Positions 32,925 to 40,944 of a stretch of DNA of 42,326 nucleotides are shown here, in pieces; the stretch's first letter is position 1; each line of letters opens with the position of its first letter. The stretch lies in NCBI GenBank assembly GCA_020026435.1, contig JAHHQK010000015.1, positions 1 to 42,326 of the forward strand, written 5' to 3'. Position numbers and translations under genes: made by a program. The stretch comes from Alistipes sp. GTDB taxonomy: Bacteria > Bacteroidota > Bacteroidia > Bacteroidales > Rikenellaceae. The notes below the pieces were generated by a model. That model saw only the letters and a list, made by a program, of their open reading frames with translations, made no database searches and was not told where the DNA came from.

Positions 32925-34472
32925 TTAGTAACCCTGATTTTGCGTGAGATTAGAATTTACATCGAGTACCGAAGTCGGGATCGGCAGGATCACATGTTGG
33001 GCATCCATCTGTTTCCGGGGCTGGAAATAAGAGTCGAACGATGCCGAACCATTGATGTTCACCCCGTCAGACACCTCAAACAACTTGGTCAGATCCTCAC
33101 CATAGCGGATCAGATCGAACCAGCGGTGTCCCTCGAAAGCCAACTCCAGACGACGCTCCTCCAACACCACCTCGCGCATGAGCTGGGCATTGGAACGCAG
33201 ATCGTCACTCACGGCCGCAACCTTGGCGCGCTTGCGGATCTGGTCGACGAAGGTGGCGGCACCCGAAGCATCGCCCAGATTGGCCAAAGCTTCGGCATGG
33301 AGCAGTTTGATGTCGGCCAGACGCATCAGATAAACCGGCGAGAGGTTGGTCGGCAGTTTGTGCATGAAGGCATAGTTGTCGGCCGGATAGTGGAACGACC
33401 AGGTACACTTGTCGAATACGATCGACAGATTCTTGCGCTCCTTGTCGCCCAACTTGTCGTAGGCTGCTATGAGATTTCTGGAGGGCGTACACCACTTGGC
33501 CCACTCCCAGTTGGCCATCTTGTTGAAGGCATTGCGGTGGAACATCATGTAGATCCACGCTCCCGTCTCGGGATTCGTGCCCCAGTTTACCTCAAAAATG
33601 GACTCCGGGGTGTTGAGCGACACCGTCTTCTTGTCGGCGTCGTATGCCCACAGATCACCGAAACTGTCGCAGAGTTTGAAGTTCATTCCCTCGACCGTCT
33701 CACAGAACGTCTTGACCTTCTCCCAGTTGCGGAACTCCTTCATGGCATAATAACGGGCCATGAGGCCGTTGGCGAAACCCTTGTTGAAGCGGAACTTGTT
33801 GGCAGGATCGGGATTCGGGGCATTGAGGCAGGCGAATTCCTCGATATCCTTAACGATCTGTTCGCCGATAAGCGACTTCTCGACCCGCTTGGGGAAATAA
33901 AGCGGATAGACCTCCTCGATGTTATCCGACGTGATGGCAGGCGGGATGGCCGTGACCATGGGTATATCGCCGAAAAGCTGCATCATGTTCATCCAGATAT
34001 AAGCACGCAGGCAGAGCGCCTCGGAGCGCCACTCCTTATATTCCTGTTCGGTGAGCGAGGGGTCGGTCTCCTTGATCTTGTCGATGTTGCAGATCACCTG
34101 ATTGGCCTTGTCCACGGCATTCATCGAGCCGTTCCAGAAGGTCAGGGGGAACTCGTTGTCGGAGTCGATGTGATTCGACTCCACGGCCACGACCTTCGCT
34201 TCGCCCATATTGCCGCCGTAGGCATTGTCGGTACGGGCATCCGCATAAGTCATCATCTGATACCAATAGGTCTGCATACCGTCCTTCATAAACTCATACA
34301 TGGCATCAAGCTGAGCCTTGAGCTGTTCCCTGTTGGAAACGGCCGTCTCGCCCTCGCCCGAATCGGGAGCGTTGTGTTCGGAATAGGACGTTTCGGGATA
34401 TTTATCCAGATCGCAGGAAACAAAACCGGCAGTGACGGCCGCCAAAGCGATATATAATATTGTCTTTTTCAT
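32925..34472 (-). CDS. SusD/RagB-family nutrient-binding lipoprotein
   Basis: 515 residues from the ATG at 34472. A longer frame to 34550 would overlap the SusC gene and lacks a signal, so it is rejected. MKKTILYIALAAVTAGFVSC is a lipoprotein signal (Cys 20). Beyond it is a SusD-type helical TPR scaffold (EWRSEALCLRAYIWMNMMQLFGDIP, YLMRLADIKLLHAEALANLGD) and the C-terminal SusD segment RRLELAFEGHRWFDLIRYGE. The protein caps the SusC pore outside the cell and hands it oligosaccharides. It follows susC by 20 nt and precedes the GH30 gene by 19 nt. Confidence 0.95.
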   Translation of the reverse strand: MKKTILYIALAAVTAGFVSCDLDKYPETSYSEHNAPDSGEGETAVSNREQLKAQLDAMYEFMKDGMQTYWYQMMTYADARTDNAYGGNMGEAKVVAVESNHIDSDNEFPLTFWNGSMNAVDKANQVICNIDKIKETDPSLTEQEYKEWRSEALCLRAYIWMNMMQLFGDIPMVTAIPPAITSDNIEEVYPLYFPKRVEKSLIGEQIVKDIEEFACLNAPNPDPANKFRFNKGFANGLMARYYAMKEFRNWEKVKTFCETVEGMNFKLCDSFGDLWAYDADKKTVSLNTPESIFEVNWGTNPETGAWIYMMFHRNAFNKMANWEWAKWCTPSRNLIAAYDKLGDKERKNLSIVFDKCTWSFHYPADNYAFMHKLPTNLSPVYLMRLADIKLLHAEALANLGDASGAATFVDQIRKRAKVAAVSDDLRSNAQLMREVVLEERRLELAFEGHRWFDLIRYGEDLTKLFEVSDGVNINGSASFDSYFQPRKQMDAQHVILPIPTSVLDVNSNLTQNQGY

Positions 34473-34492
34473 GATTTTATCGTTTTTCAGGT

Positions 34493-37400
34493 TTAAAACG
34501 TAAGGTTGAGACCCACGACAACGGTACGCACATTGGGATAAGTACCCCAATCCAGACCCATCGTCACGGCATTTTCCGACTGGCTGACCTCAGGATCGTA
34601 GCCCGAATAACCCGTCCAGGTGATGAAGTTCTGCAACGAAACGTAAGGCTGGATGCGGGTGATGTTGCACTTTCTCAACTTGGGTGAAGAGATGTCGTAG
34701 GAGAGGGTGATATTCTTCACTTTGAAAAACGAACCGTCCTCGACCCAGCGGGTAGAATTCTTCACGTTCCTTCCGTCGGTGGTTGCACGCGGCATATCGG
34801 TGATCTGACCGGGAATGCGCCAACGGCGGAGGACCTCGGTCGTCTGGTTGTTGCCGTTGAACATACCCTCGGTCTCGATACGCGAGGCGTTGAAGATGTC
34901 GTTGCCGTAGGAGCCTGTGATAAGGACACTCAGATTCAGTCCCTTCCACGAGAAATTATTCGTCATGCCGAACGTAAACTTAGGGTTGGCGTCACCGATC
35001 CACGTCTTGTCGGAAGGGGTGATGTCTCCGTCGTTATTGAGGTCGCGGTAAACAATGTCACCGGTCTCGGGATCCACACCGTCGCAGATATAGCCCCAGA
35101 ACGACGAGAGGGGTTTGCCCGGCGTCATGCGGATGACGTAGTCGTTGGTTATATCGGCTGTCTTGGCATAGGCATAGACCTGCTGAAGCTGGAGTTTTTC
35201 AAGTCGGTTGCGGTTAAGCGATATATTGAGATCCGTACTCCAGTTGAAGTTGCGGCGGGCGATGTTGACCGACGAAAGAGTGAACTCAAATCCCTGATTC
35301 GACATTTCGCCCTCGTTGCGGCGGAGGTTGGGGTAGGGGGCCGCCATCGGGACGTCCATAAGCATATCCCGGGTGTATTTATAATAGTAGTCCAGCGACA
35401 GAGTGAGCCTGTTTTTCAGGAGCGATAAATCCACACCCACATTGGTCTGGGTGGTCGTCTCCCATTTGAGTTCGCGGTTGGCGATATTGTATTTGGATCC
35501 GATGGTCGGTACCGACTGCGAAAACTGAGGTTGTGTCCAGTTGTAATATTCCGTGTTGTAGAGCTGCATCCATCCGTACTCCGAAAGGCTCGACTGGTTA
35601 CCCGTCTGTCCCCAGCCCACACGAAGTTTCAGATCGTTGATCCATCTGACATTACGCATGAATCGCTCCCCGGAGATTCGCCACGCAGCCGATAACGAGG
35701 GGAAGAAACCCCAACGGTGACCGGGGGCGAGTTTCGAGGATCCGTCCGCACGGAAATTGACGCTGAACAGATACTTACTGTCGAAATTATAAGAGATACG
35801 GGCCAGATAGGACATAATGGCCCATTCGGCCTTCCCGTAATCCTGCCCGCGCAGGCCGCCATTATTTCCGCCCGAGATATTGGGCAACACGAGGTTGGGA
35901 TCGGTCGGGAAATAGGTGCGCGATCCGGAGAGAGACTCCCAGACCGATGTGGTGGCCGATGTACCGCCCATGATTTCGATGTTGTGGCGATCGAATACCC
36001 CGTTCCAGGTGAGAATATTGTCGTAGACCATTCTCATGTCGTCGGAACGCAAATCGAATGCCCGGCCGTGCAGGTTGTTGCGGCCGTAAGAGGTGCGGAT
36101 CGGATCGACGAAGCTGGAATTGTGGTTCCAGCGGCGGTCCATCGTGACGGTGGACTTGAAAGCGAGGCCTTTGTAGATATGGAATGTCAGTCCGCCCGAA
36201 AGCAGCAACCTGTCGGAAACCTCCTTGGTCCGGTCGTTGCGGGCCATATTCTCCAGCGGGGAGGTGAGGTTGGCTCCATAAAAATTGGTATTGTACCATT
36301 CGGGGTGCTCGGCATCCCAAATCGGGGCATAGGTAGGAGTGGTGAGTGCCGAGATGACCACTCCGCCGCGGTTGGCTCCCGAACCGGCACCATTGGCAAA
36401 GATATCGCCTCTGTTGGTAAAGCGCGAGTAGGTCACCGAAGCATTGGCTGAGATCCATTTATAGACCTTCTTGTCAAAGCTGGCCTTTACGTTGTAACGT
36501 TCCGAGGAGGTGGTATTGATGACACCCTTCTCCTTTGTATAGCCGCCACCGATGTAATACGACGAGTTCTCGTCGCCGTTGGATATGGAGAACTGGTAGT
36601 TCTGGTTCACACCGGTGGAATAAGTCTCGTCGAACCAGTTGGTCCGGTCGTAAAGGTTTTGAGGCAGCCCCTTGACCGCTCCATTCTCCTCCATCAATTC
36701 GCGATACTGCTGCGCATTGAGCACATCAAATTCTTTGGCTACCTGGGAAATACCGACAAATGTCGAGAACGAGATCTCGGCCCCCTTCTTCTTGCTGCCC
36801 TGTTTGGTGGTGATCAGCACCACACCATTGGCCGCCCGCGAACCGTAAATGGCCGCCGAGGAAGCATCCTTGAGTACCTGCATGGACTCGATTTCGTTGG
36901 GTGAGAGGTAGGAGATGGCGTAGTTGCCTTCGCCCACAGGCACTCCGTCGACAACATAGAGCGGGTCGTTGCTCGAAATGATAGACGAGGCACCTCGTAC
37001 ACGCACGACCATACCCTGACCGGGGGTACCGTTGGGCTGGATGACCTGCACACCGGCAGCACGCCCCTGAAGTGCCGCCGAAGCCGACGTGATGGGACGT
37101 TTGTTGAGGTCCTTGGTCGAGACGATCGACACGGCAGTGGTCAGGTCCTTTTGTTTGACCGTTCCATAACCGATCGCCACCACTTCGTCGAGCATCACGG
37201 CGTCTTCGACCAGACTCACATCAATCCTCTGGCGGCCGTTGACCGGGATATTCTGGGTGATGAAGCCCAAATACTGGATTTTGATTGAGGTCCGGGCCGT
37301 CGGTTCCTTCAATACGAGGGTATAGGAACCGTCGCTTCCGGCTGTTGTTCCGTTGGTCGTCCCGTTCTCCAAAATGGTGGCTCCGATAACGGGATCACCA

Positions 37401-37540
37401 TTCTTGTCGAGTATGACACCCGACACGGAGAGCTGCTGGGCAAACAATGCCGTCGAGGACAGCAGCATCAGGATTACCGGCAGAAGCAACATCTTGTACG
37501 TCCATCGACGTAAGCGCAGGTTGTGGCAGGATTGTACCAT
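34493..37540 (-). CDS. SusC/RagA-family TonB-dependent outer-membrane transporter
   Basis: 1015 residues. The signal peptide covers residues ~1-35, ending LFAQQ; ATG alternatives lie at residues 1 and 17. The carboxypeptidase-regulatory-like domain spans ~38-115, with the TonB-box-like EVVAIGYGTVKQKDLTTAVSIV (~118-139), then the plug (LQGRAAGVQVI...SSIISSNDPLYVVDGVP...ESMQVLKDASSAAIYGSRAANGV...) and the beta-barrel from ~240, ending in a terminal aromatic strand (VVVGLNLTF). It imports oligosaccharides through the outer membrane using TonB energy. It is the first gene of the PUL, divergent from the SusR-like regulator. Confidence 0.96.
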   Translation of the reverse strand: MVQSCHNLRLRRWTYKMLLLPVILMLLSSTALFAQQLSVSGVILDKNGDPVIGATILENGTTNGTTAGSDGSYTLVLKEPTARTSIKIQYLGFITQNIPVNGRQRIDVSLVEDAVMLDEVVAIGYGTVKQKDLTTAVSIVSTKDLNKRPITSASAALQGRAAGVQVIQPNGTPGQGMVVRVRGASSIISSNDPLYVVDGVPVGEGNYAISYLSPNEIESMQVLKDASSAAIYGSRAANGVVLITTKQGSKKKGAEISFSTFVGISQVAKEFDVLNAQQYRELMEENGAVKGLPQNLYDRTNWFDETYSTGVNQNYQFSISNGDENSSYYIGGGYTKEKGVINTTSSERYNVKASFDKKVYKWISANASVTYSRFTNRGDIFANGAGSGANRGGVVISALTTPTYAPIWDAEHPEWYNTNFYGANLTSPLENMARNDRTKEVSDRLLLSGGLTFHIYKGLAFKSTVTMDRRWNHNSSFVDPIRTSYGRNNLHGRAFDLRSDDMRMVYDNILTWNGVFDRHNIEIMGGTSATTSVWESLSGSRTYFPTDPNLVLPNISGGNNGGLRGQDYGKAEWAIMSYLARISYNFDSKYLFSVNFRADGSSKLAPGHRWGFFPSLSAAWRISGERFMRNVRWINDLKLRVGWGQTGNQSSLSEYGWMQLYNTEYYNWTQPQFSQSVPTIGSKYNIANRELKWETTTQTNVGVDLSLLKNRLTLSLDYYYKYTRDMLMDVPMAAPYPNLRRNEGEMSNQGFEFTLSSVNIARRNFNWSTDLNISLNRNRLEKLQLQQVYAYAKTADITNDYVIRMTPGKPLSSFWGYICDGVDPETGDIVYRDLNNDGDITPSDKTWIGDANPKFTFGMTNNFSWKGLNLSVLITGSYGNDIFNASRIETEGMFNGNNQTTEVLRRWRIPGQITDMPRATTDGRNVKNSTRWVEDGSFFKVKNITLSYDISSPKLRKCNITRIQPYVSLQNFITWTGYSGYDPEVSQSENAVTMGLDWGTYPNVRTVVVGLNLTF

Positions 37541-37599
37541 GTAATTTAAGTATTAAGGTTTGAGTTAGGTTATATCGGGATTTATCTCCGCTTCAATTT

Positions 37600-37607
37600 C
37601 AAAATTA
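37600..37607 (-). promoter_or_regulatory. Possible susC promoter -7 box
   Basis: TAATTTTG on the - strand matches TAnnTTTG. No TTTG is found at 19-21 nt, only TTTC, as expected for a promoter needing an activator. It lies 60 nt from the susC ATG. Confidence 0.35.
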
Positions 37608-37825
37608 AATGCCGGTTTCCGAATAAGAAATACCTTGTCATAAAAAAGTAGACCATCCCGGTCCGAAAAAATACCGATTACCACTGAATACCAATTTTTT
37701 ACACGACTCGCACACCCTCTCAAAAAGTAGATCGGAAGGAAACCGTCATAAACGGTCATAAATCGTAATCGGCGGATTATCAGTATTTTTTAAATTCTTT
37801 TCAAAACATTTTAAAAATATTGATC

Positions 37826-37855
37826 TTTGGAATCCGGAGGATTTACCTAACTTTG
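37826..37855 (+). promoter_or_regulatory. Promoter of the SusR-like gene
   Basis: TTTG at 37826-37829, an 18-nt spacer, then TAACTTTG at 37848-37855, exact for the -7 element and one nt short in the spacer. It lies 20 nt before the ATG. Confidence 0.6.
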
Positions 37856-37875
37856 TAACCACCAAAACGAACACC

Positions 37876-39528
37876 ATGAGACCTCTACTTTTCCTCTTTG
37901 CGCTATGCTTCCTCCTTCCGCTCCAGGCCCAGGAAGGCGTCGAGCAGGTTTTATCGGAACTCGATGCCGTGATTTCCCGGCGGGAAGTCTATATCAAGGC
38001 TCGCGAATCGCGAATCGAAGACCTCAAGGATCTGCTCAACAACAACACGATCACCCCGTTGCAACGCTACAATATCATCAGTCGTATCATTGGAGAATAC
38101 ACCCCCTATCAGGCCGATTCGACCATCGTATATCTCAACCGCAATATCGTGCAGGCCTCCCGGATGGAGGATACGAGACGGCTGAACGAAAGCCGCATTT
38201 CCCTGTCGTTGCTCTACAGCCTGTCGGGAAGCTACCTCGAAGCCTACAAGCAGCTGCAGAGGGTCGACACACTAAAGCTGGATCACGCCCTGCGGTTGGA
38301 CTACTACATCGCCTGCCACAAATTAAACGATGAACTGAAACACTATTCTCACGACACCGAGCAGGCGGAGGCCTCAAGCCGCAAATGCGAGTACTACAAC
38401 CGCATGATTCTCGAAAACACCGCACCCGACACCTTTGTCCATCTGGACAACAGGCTTTGGAAGGCCCTGAACGAGAACCGTTACAAGGAGGCCGAAAAAT
38501 ATGCCGACAAGCTCTGCTCCATGTCTCCGCCTCTCTCCCACGAATATGCCAAGGCCGGTTATATGAGGGCATTGATCGCCGCCCTGCAGGACGACACACC
38601 CTCGGCCCGGATCTGGTACGCCCGGTCGGCCATGACCGACATACAACTGGCCATACGGGACAACGCATCTCTGAAAAACCTGGCCCACAGTCTTTTGGAC
38701 GATGACATACGCCGCTCGATGAACTATATGCGCACGGTGATGGACGATGCCCGTTTCTTCAACTCCCGACTGCGCCCGTGGCAGGATGCCGAAGCGCTCC
38801 ACATGATCGAACAGGCCTACCTCAAACGCCAGCAACACCTGCGCCGCATATATATCGTACTGGGCGTGACGATCATCCTGTTCCTGCTCCTGGCCATTGA
38901 GGGCTTCTTCTATTCGCGTAGGCAGAACCGGAAACTGACCAATATAAAACATCGTCTCATGAAGACGTGCGACTGTCTGAATGCCTCGAATGAGGAACTC
39001 AAGAGCACCAACATCCGTTTGGAAGGGCTCAACAACCGCATCTGCGAGGCCAATGAGGTAAAGGAGGAGTACATTGCCGTTTTTCTGATGATGTGTTCGG
39101 AATACATCGACAAGATCAGTGAATCACGACGTCATGTACGGCGTCTGTTACGCGACGGTCAGGTCGCCGAACTCAAGAAGGAGTATGCGACAACGGATAC
39201 CGACGCCCACGAATTGGAACAGTTTTACAGCAATTTCGACAACACCTTTCTGCTGCTCTACCCCTCGTTCATCGAAGAATTCAACGCTCTGTTGGAGCCC
39301 GATGCCAGAATAGAACCCAAAAAAGGAGAACTGCTCACCACCGAATTGAGGATCTTCGCCTTGATCCGCCTGGGAATCACCGACTCGTCGAAAATTGCCA
39401 CCCTGCTGCGTTATTCGGTCAGCACGATCTACAACTACAGATCAAAGATCAAAACCCACGCACTCATCTCACGCGACGAGTTTGAAAAACGGATACAGAC
39501 CATCGGTTCGTTCAGTTCGCGACACTAA
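37876..39528 (+). CDS. SusR-like membrane-spanning transcriptional regulator (DUF6377)
   Basis: 550 residues. A signal peptide (~1-18) precedes a long periplasmic helical domain (~25-320; DUF6377/TPR-like). One transmembrane segment follows (~326-346, IYIVLGVTIILFLLLAIEGFF), then a coiled-coil-like part, and a C-terminal helix-turn-helix near 495-520 (TDSSKIATLLRYSVSTIYNYRSKIKT). The layout matches SusR-type sensors: sugar binding outside, DNA binding inside. It is divergent from susC and most likely induces this PUL in response to the imported oligosaccharide, by analogy with SusR (starch). The GTCATAAA repeats in the shared upstream region are candidate operators. Confidence 0.85.
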   Translation: MRPLLFLFALCFLLPLQAQEGVEQVLSELDAVISRREVYIKARESRIEDLKDLLNNNTITPLQRYNIISRIIGEYTPYQADSTIVYLNRNIVQASRMEDTRRLNESRISLSLLYSLSGSYLEAYKQLQRVDTLKLDHALRLDYYIACHKLNDELKHYSHDTEQAEASSRKCEYYNRMILENTAPDTFVHLDNRLWKALNENRYKEAEKYADKLCSMSPPLSHEYAKAGYMRALIAALQDDTPSARIWYARSAMTDIQLAIRDNASLKNLAHSLLDDDIRRSMNYMRTVMDDARFFNSRLRPWQDAEALHMIEQAYLKRQQHLRRIYIVLGVTIILFLLLAIEGFFYSRRQNRKLTNIKHRLMKTCDCLNASNEELKSTNIRLEGLNNRICEANEVKEEYIAVFLMMCSEYIDKISESRRHVRRLLRDGQVAELKKEYATTDTDAHELEQFYSNFDNTFLLLYPSFIEEFNALLEPDARIEPKKGELLTTELRIFALIRLGITDSSKIATLLRYSVSTIYNYRSKIKTHALISRDEFEKRIQTIGSFSSRH

Positions 39529-39838
39529 TCCCGGCATCCTCCATTTCCGCAAGGCAAAACCGCGGTCTGTCTGTTGCCCGTTTTACTCCCGAAAAGATCA
39601 TTCACCTCCTCTTACGAGGTTATGGTGTCAACGTACCACAGGCCTATCGTTACACCTCCTCTTCAGATGGGAGTCATCCTCGAAAAACAGGCAACGATAT
39701 TCCCGCTCAAAAAACTTTCCATACGTACTTAAAACACAGCAAATCATATACATAGGTTCAAAAAAATCCGAATACTGCTGAGCCGACACCCTGCGCCTCT
39801 GCCAGGAACACGGGACTCTGTTTCTCCGAATATAAAAT
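39529..39838. other. Non-coding region between convergent genes
   Basis: About 310 bases between convergent genes. The small open frames in it lack a start context or coding character. Apart from the hairpin just beyond its right edge, I see nothing in it. Confidence 0.5.
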
Positions 39839-39881
39839 AAAAGCCGCTTGAGGGGAGTATATCCCTTCAAGCGGCTTTTTT
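39839..39881. terminator. Bidirectional terminator of the radical SAM and regulator genes
   Basis: AAAAGCCGCTTG (5' arm) pairs with CAAGCGGCTTTT (3' arm), continued by AGGGG/CCCTT to 17 pairs with one wobble, with T-runs on both sides. It is ~90 nt past the YhcC stop and 310 nt past the regulator stop. Confidence 0.85.
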
Positions 39882-39972
39882 CTCTGACGGATCATGCAAC
39901 CCGCAATCCGCATTACGACTTTCACGTTACCCGATGGTATCCGAAACAAAAGCCCTTACAACCGCAAGAAAC

Positions 39973-40944
39973 CTATCCAACGAATAGCTGTCCCTGCCAG
40001 GCATCCAACTCCTCCAATCTTTTCTCCAAACGTGCCAATAATTGCTCGTTACGCACCAAACCCCAATTCGGACCGTAGTGGTAGCGGGGCGGAGCTTCCG
40101 AGGCGAAGCGTTCGACCACCAGGTCGGGACGCAGGCGGCGCAGGATCTCGACAAACAAGTCGATATACTCCTCCAGAGTCCAGAAACGGAAATCCTCCGG
40201 GTGGGCGTCATACTCCGCAGCCATAAGGGTCGAGCGGAAGATCTGCAGCTGGTGAAACTTGACGGTCGTGAGCGGCAGGGAGTTGATCACCTCGGTACGG
40301 GCAATAAGATCCTCGTCGCTCTCGCCGGGAAGCCCCAGGATGAAATGCGCCCCCGAGTGCAGGCCCCGTTCGGCGGTCAGCTCCACGGCACGGCGGGCCG
40401 TAGCGAAATCATGGCCACGGTTGATGCGGCGCAGGGTCTCGTCCGAGGTCGATTCGATGCCATACTCCAGGGCCACGAACTTGTCGCGGGCCAGGGAGGC
40501 GAAGTAGTCCAGCTTGCGTTCGTCCACGCAGTCGGGACGAGTCCCGACAACGATCCCCTCGACCCCCTCGACCGACAGGGCCTCGTCATAGAGGCGGCGC
40601 ATGTGGTCCAGCGGGGCATAGGTATTGGTGAAGGCCTGGAAATAGACCAGGTATCTCCCCGCCGACCGATAGCGGCGACGATGGAACTCCATCCCCTCCT
40701 CGATCTGGAGGCGGATGCTCTTCTCGGGAGAACAATACGAAGGGGTGAACGCTCCGTTGTTACAGAACGTACACCCCCCCGTTGATATTTTACCGTCTCT
40801 GTTCGGACAGGTGAACCCCGCGTCGACCGACAGTTTCTGCACACGGCCGCCGAAGGTGCGGCGGAAGTATCCCGAATAGGAATTGAACCGCCGACCGTCA
40901 CCCCACGGATAGAGGCCCGCGGTACGGTTGATTAGAAGTTCCAA
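39973..40944 (-). CDS. TIGR01212-family (YhcC-like) radical SAM protein
   Basis: 323 residues. The N-terminus ends in the family landmark YPWGDGRRFNSYSGYFRR. The radical SAM cysteines are C46, C58, C61 (FTCPNRDG...GGCTFC), and later conserved pieces are VGTRPDC, YGIES and HFILGLPGES. The SAM-radical enzyme's substrate is unknown; the family lies near the Elp3/MiaB branch. No ATG precedes the conserved segment in frame; the only plausible start is TTG at 40942-40944, which lies inside the last codons of the nuclease gene (13-nt overlap). Co-translation with that gene is therefore likely. Convergent with the SusR-like gene. Confidence 0.87.
   Translation of the reverse strand: MELLINRTAGLYPWGDGRRFNSYSGYFRRTFGGRVQKLSVDAGFTCPNRDGKISTGGCTFCNNGAFTPSYCSPEKSIRLQIEEGMEFHRRRYRSAGRYLVYFQAFTNTYAPLDHMRRLYDEALSVEGVEGIVVGTRPDCVDERKLDYFASLARDKFVALEYGIESTSDETLRRINRGHDFATARRAVELTAERGLHSGAHFILGLPGESDEDLIARTEVINSLPLTTVKFHQLQIFRSTLMAAEYDAHPEDFRFWTLEEYIDLFVEILRRLRPDLVVERFASEAPPRYHYGPNWGLVRNEQLLARLEKRLEELDAWQGQLFVG

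Larger units (their letters stand above)
37541..37875. other. PUL control region between susC and the regulator
   Basis: 335 bases without a gene, between divergent units. It holds the octamer GTCATAAA at 37637-37644, 37745-37752 and 37755-37762. The last two have a 10-bp period, about one helical turn. A 5-bp inverted repeat TAATC/GATTA spans 37766-37779. Likely promoters face both ways. Confidence 0.6.

Noticed and set aside
34473..34550. 26-residue N-terminal extension of the SusD gene
   Set aside because: It overlaps the 3' end of susC and would hide the lipoprotein signal that starts at 34472.
39628..39870. 80-codon - strand frame between the regulator and YhcC
   Set aside because: It begins inside the bidirectional terminator and has no family resemblance.
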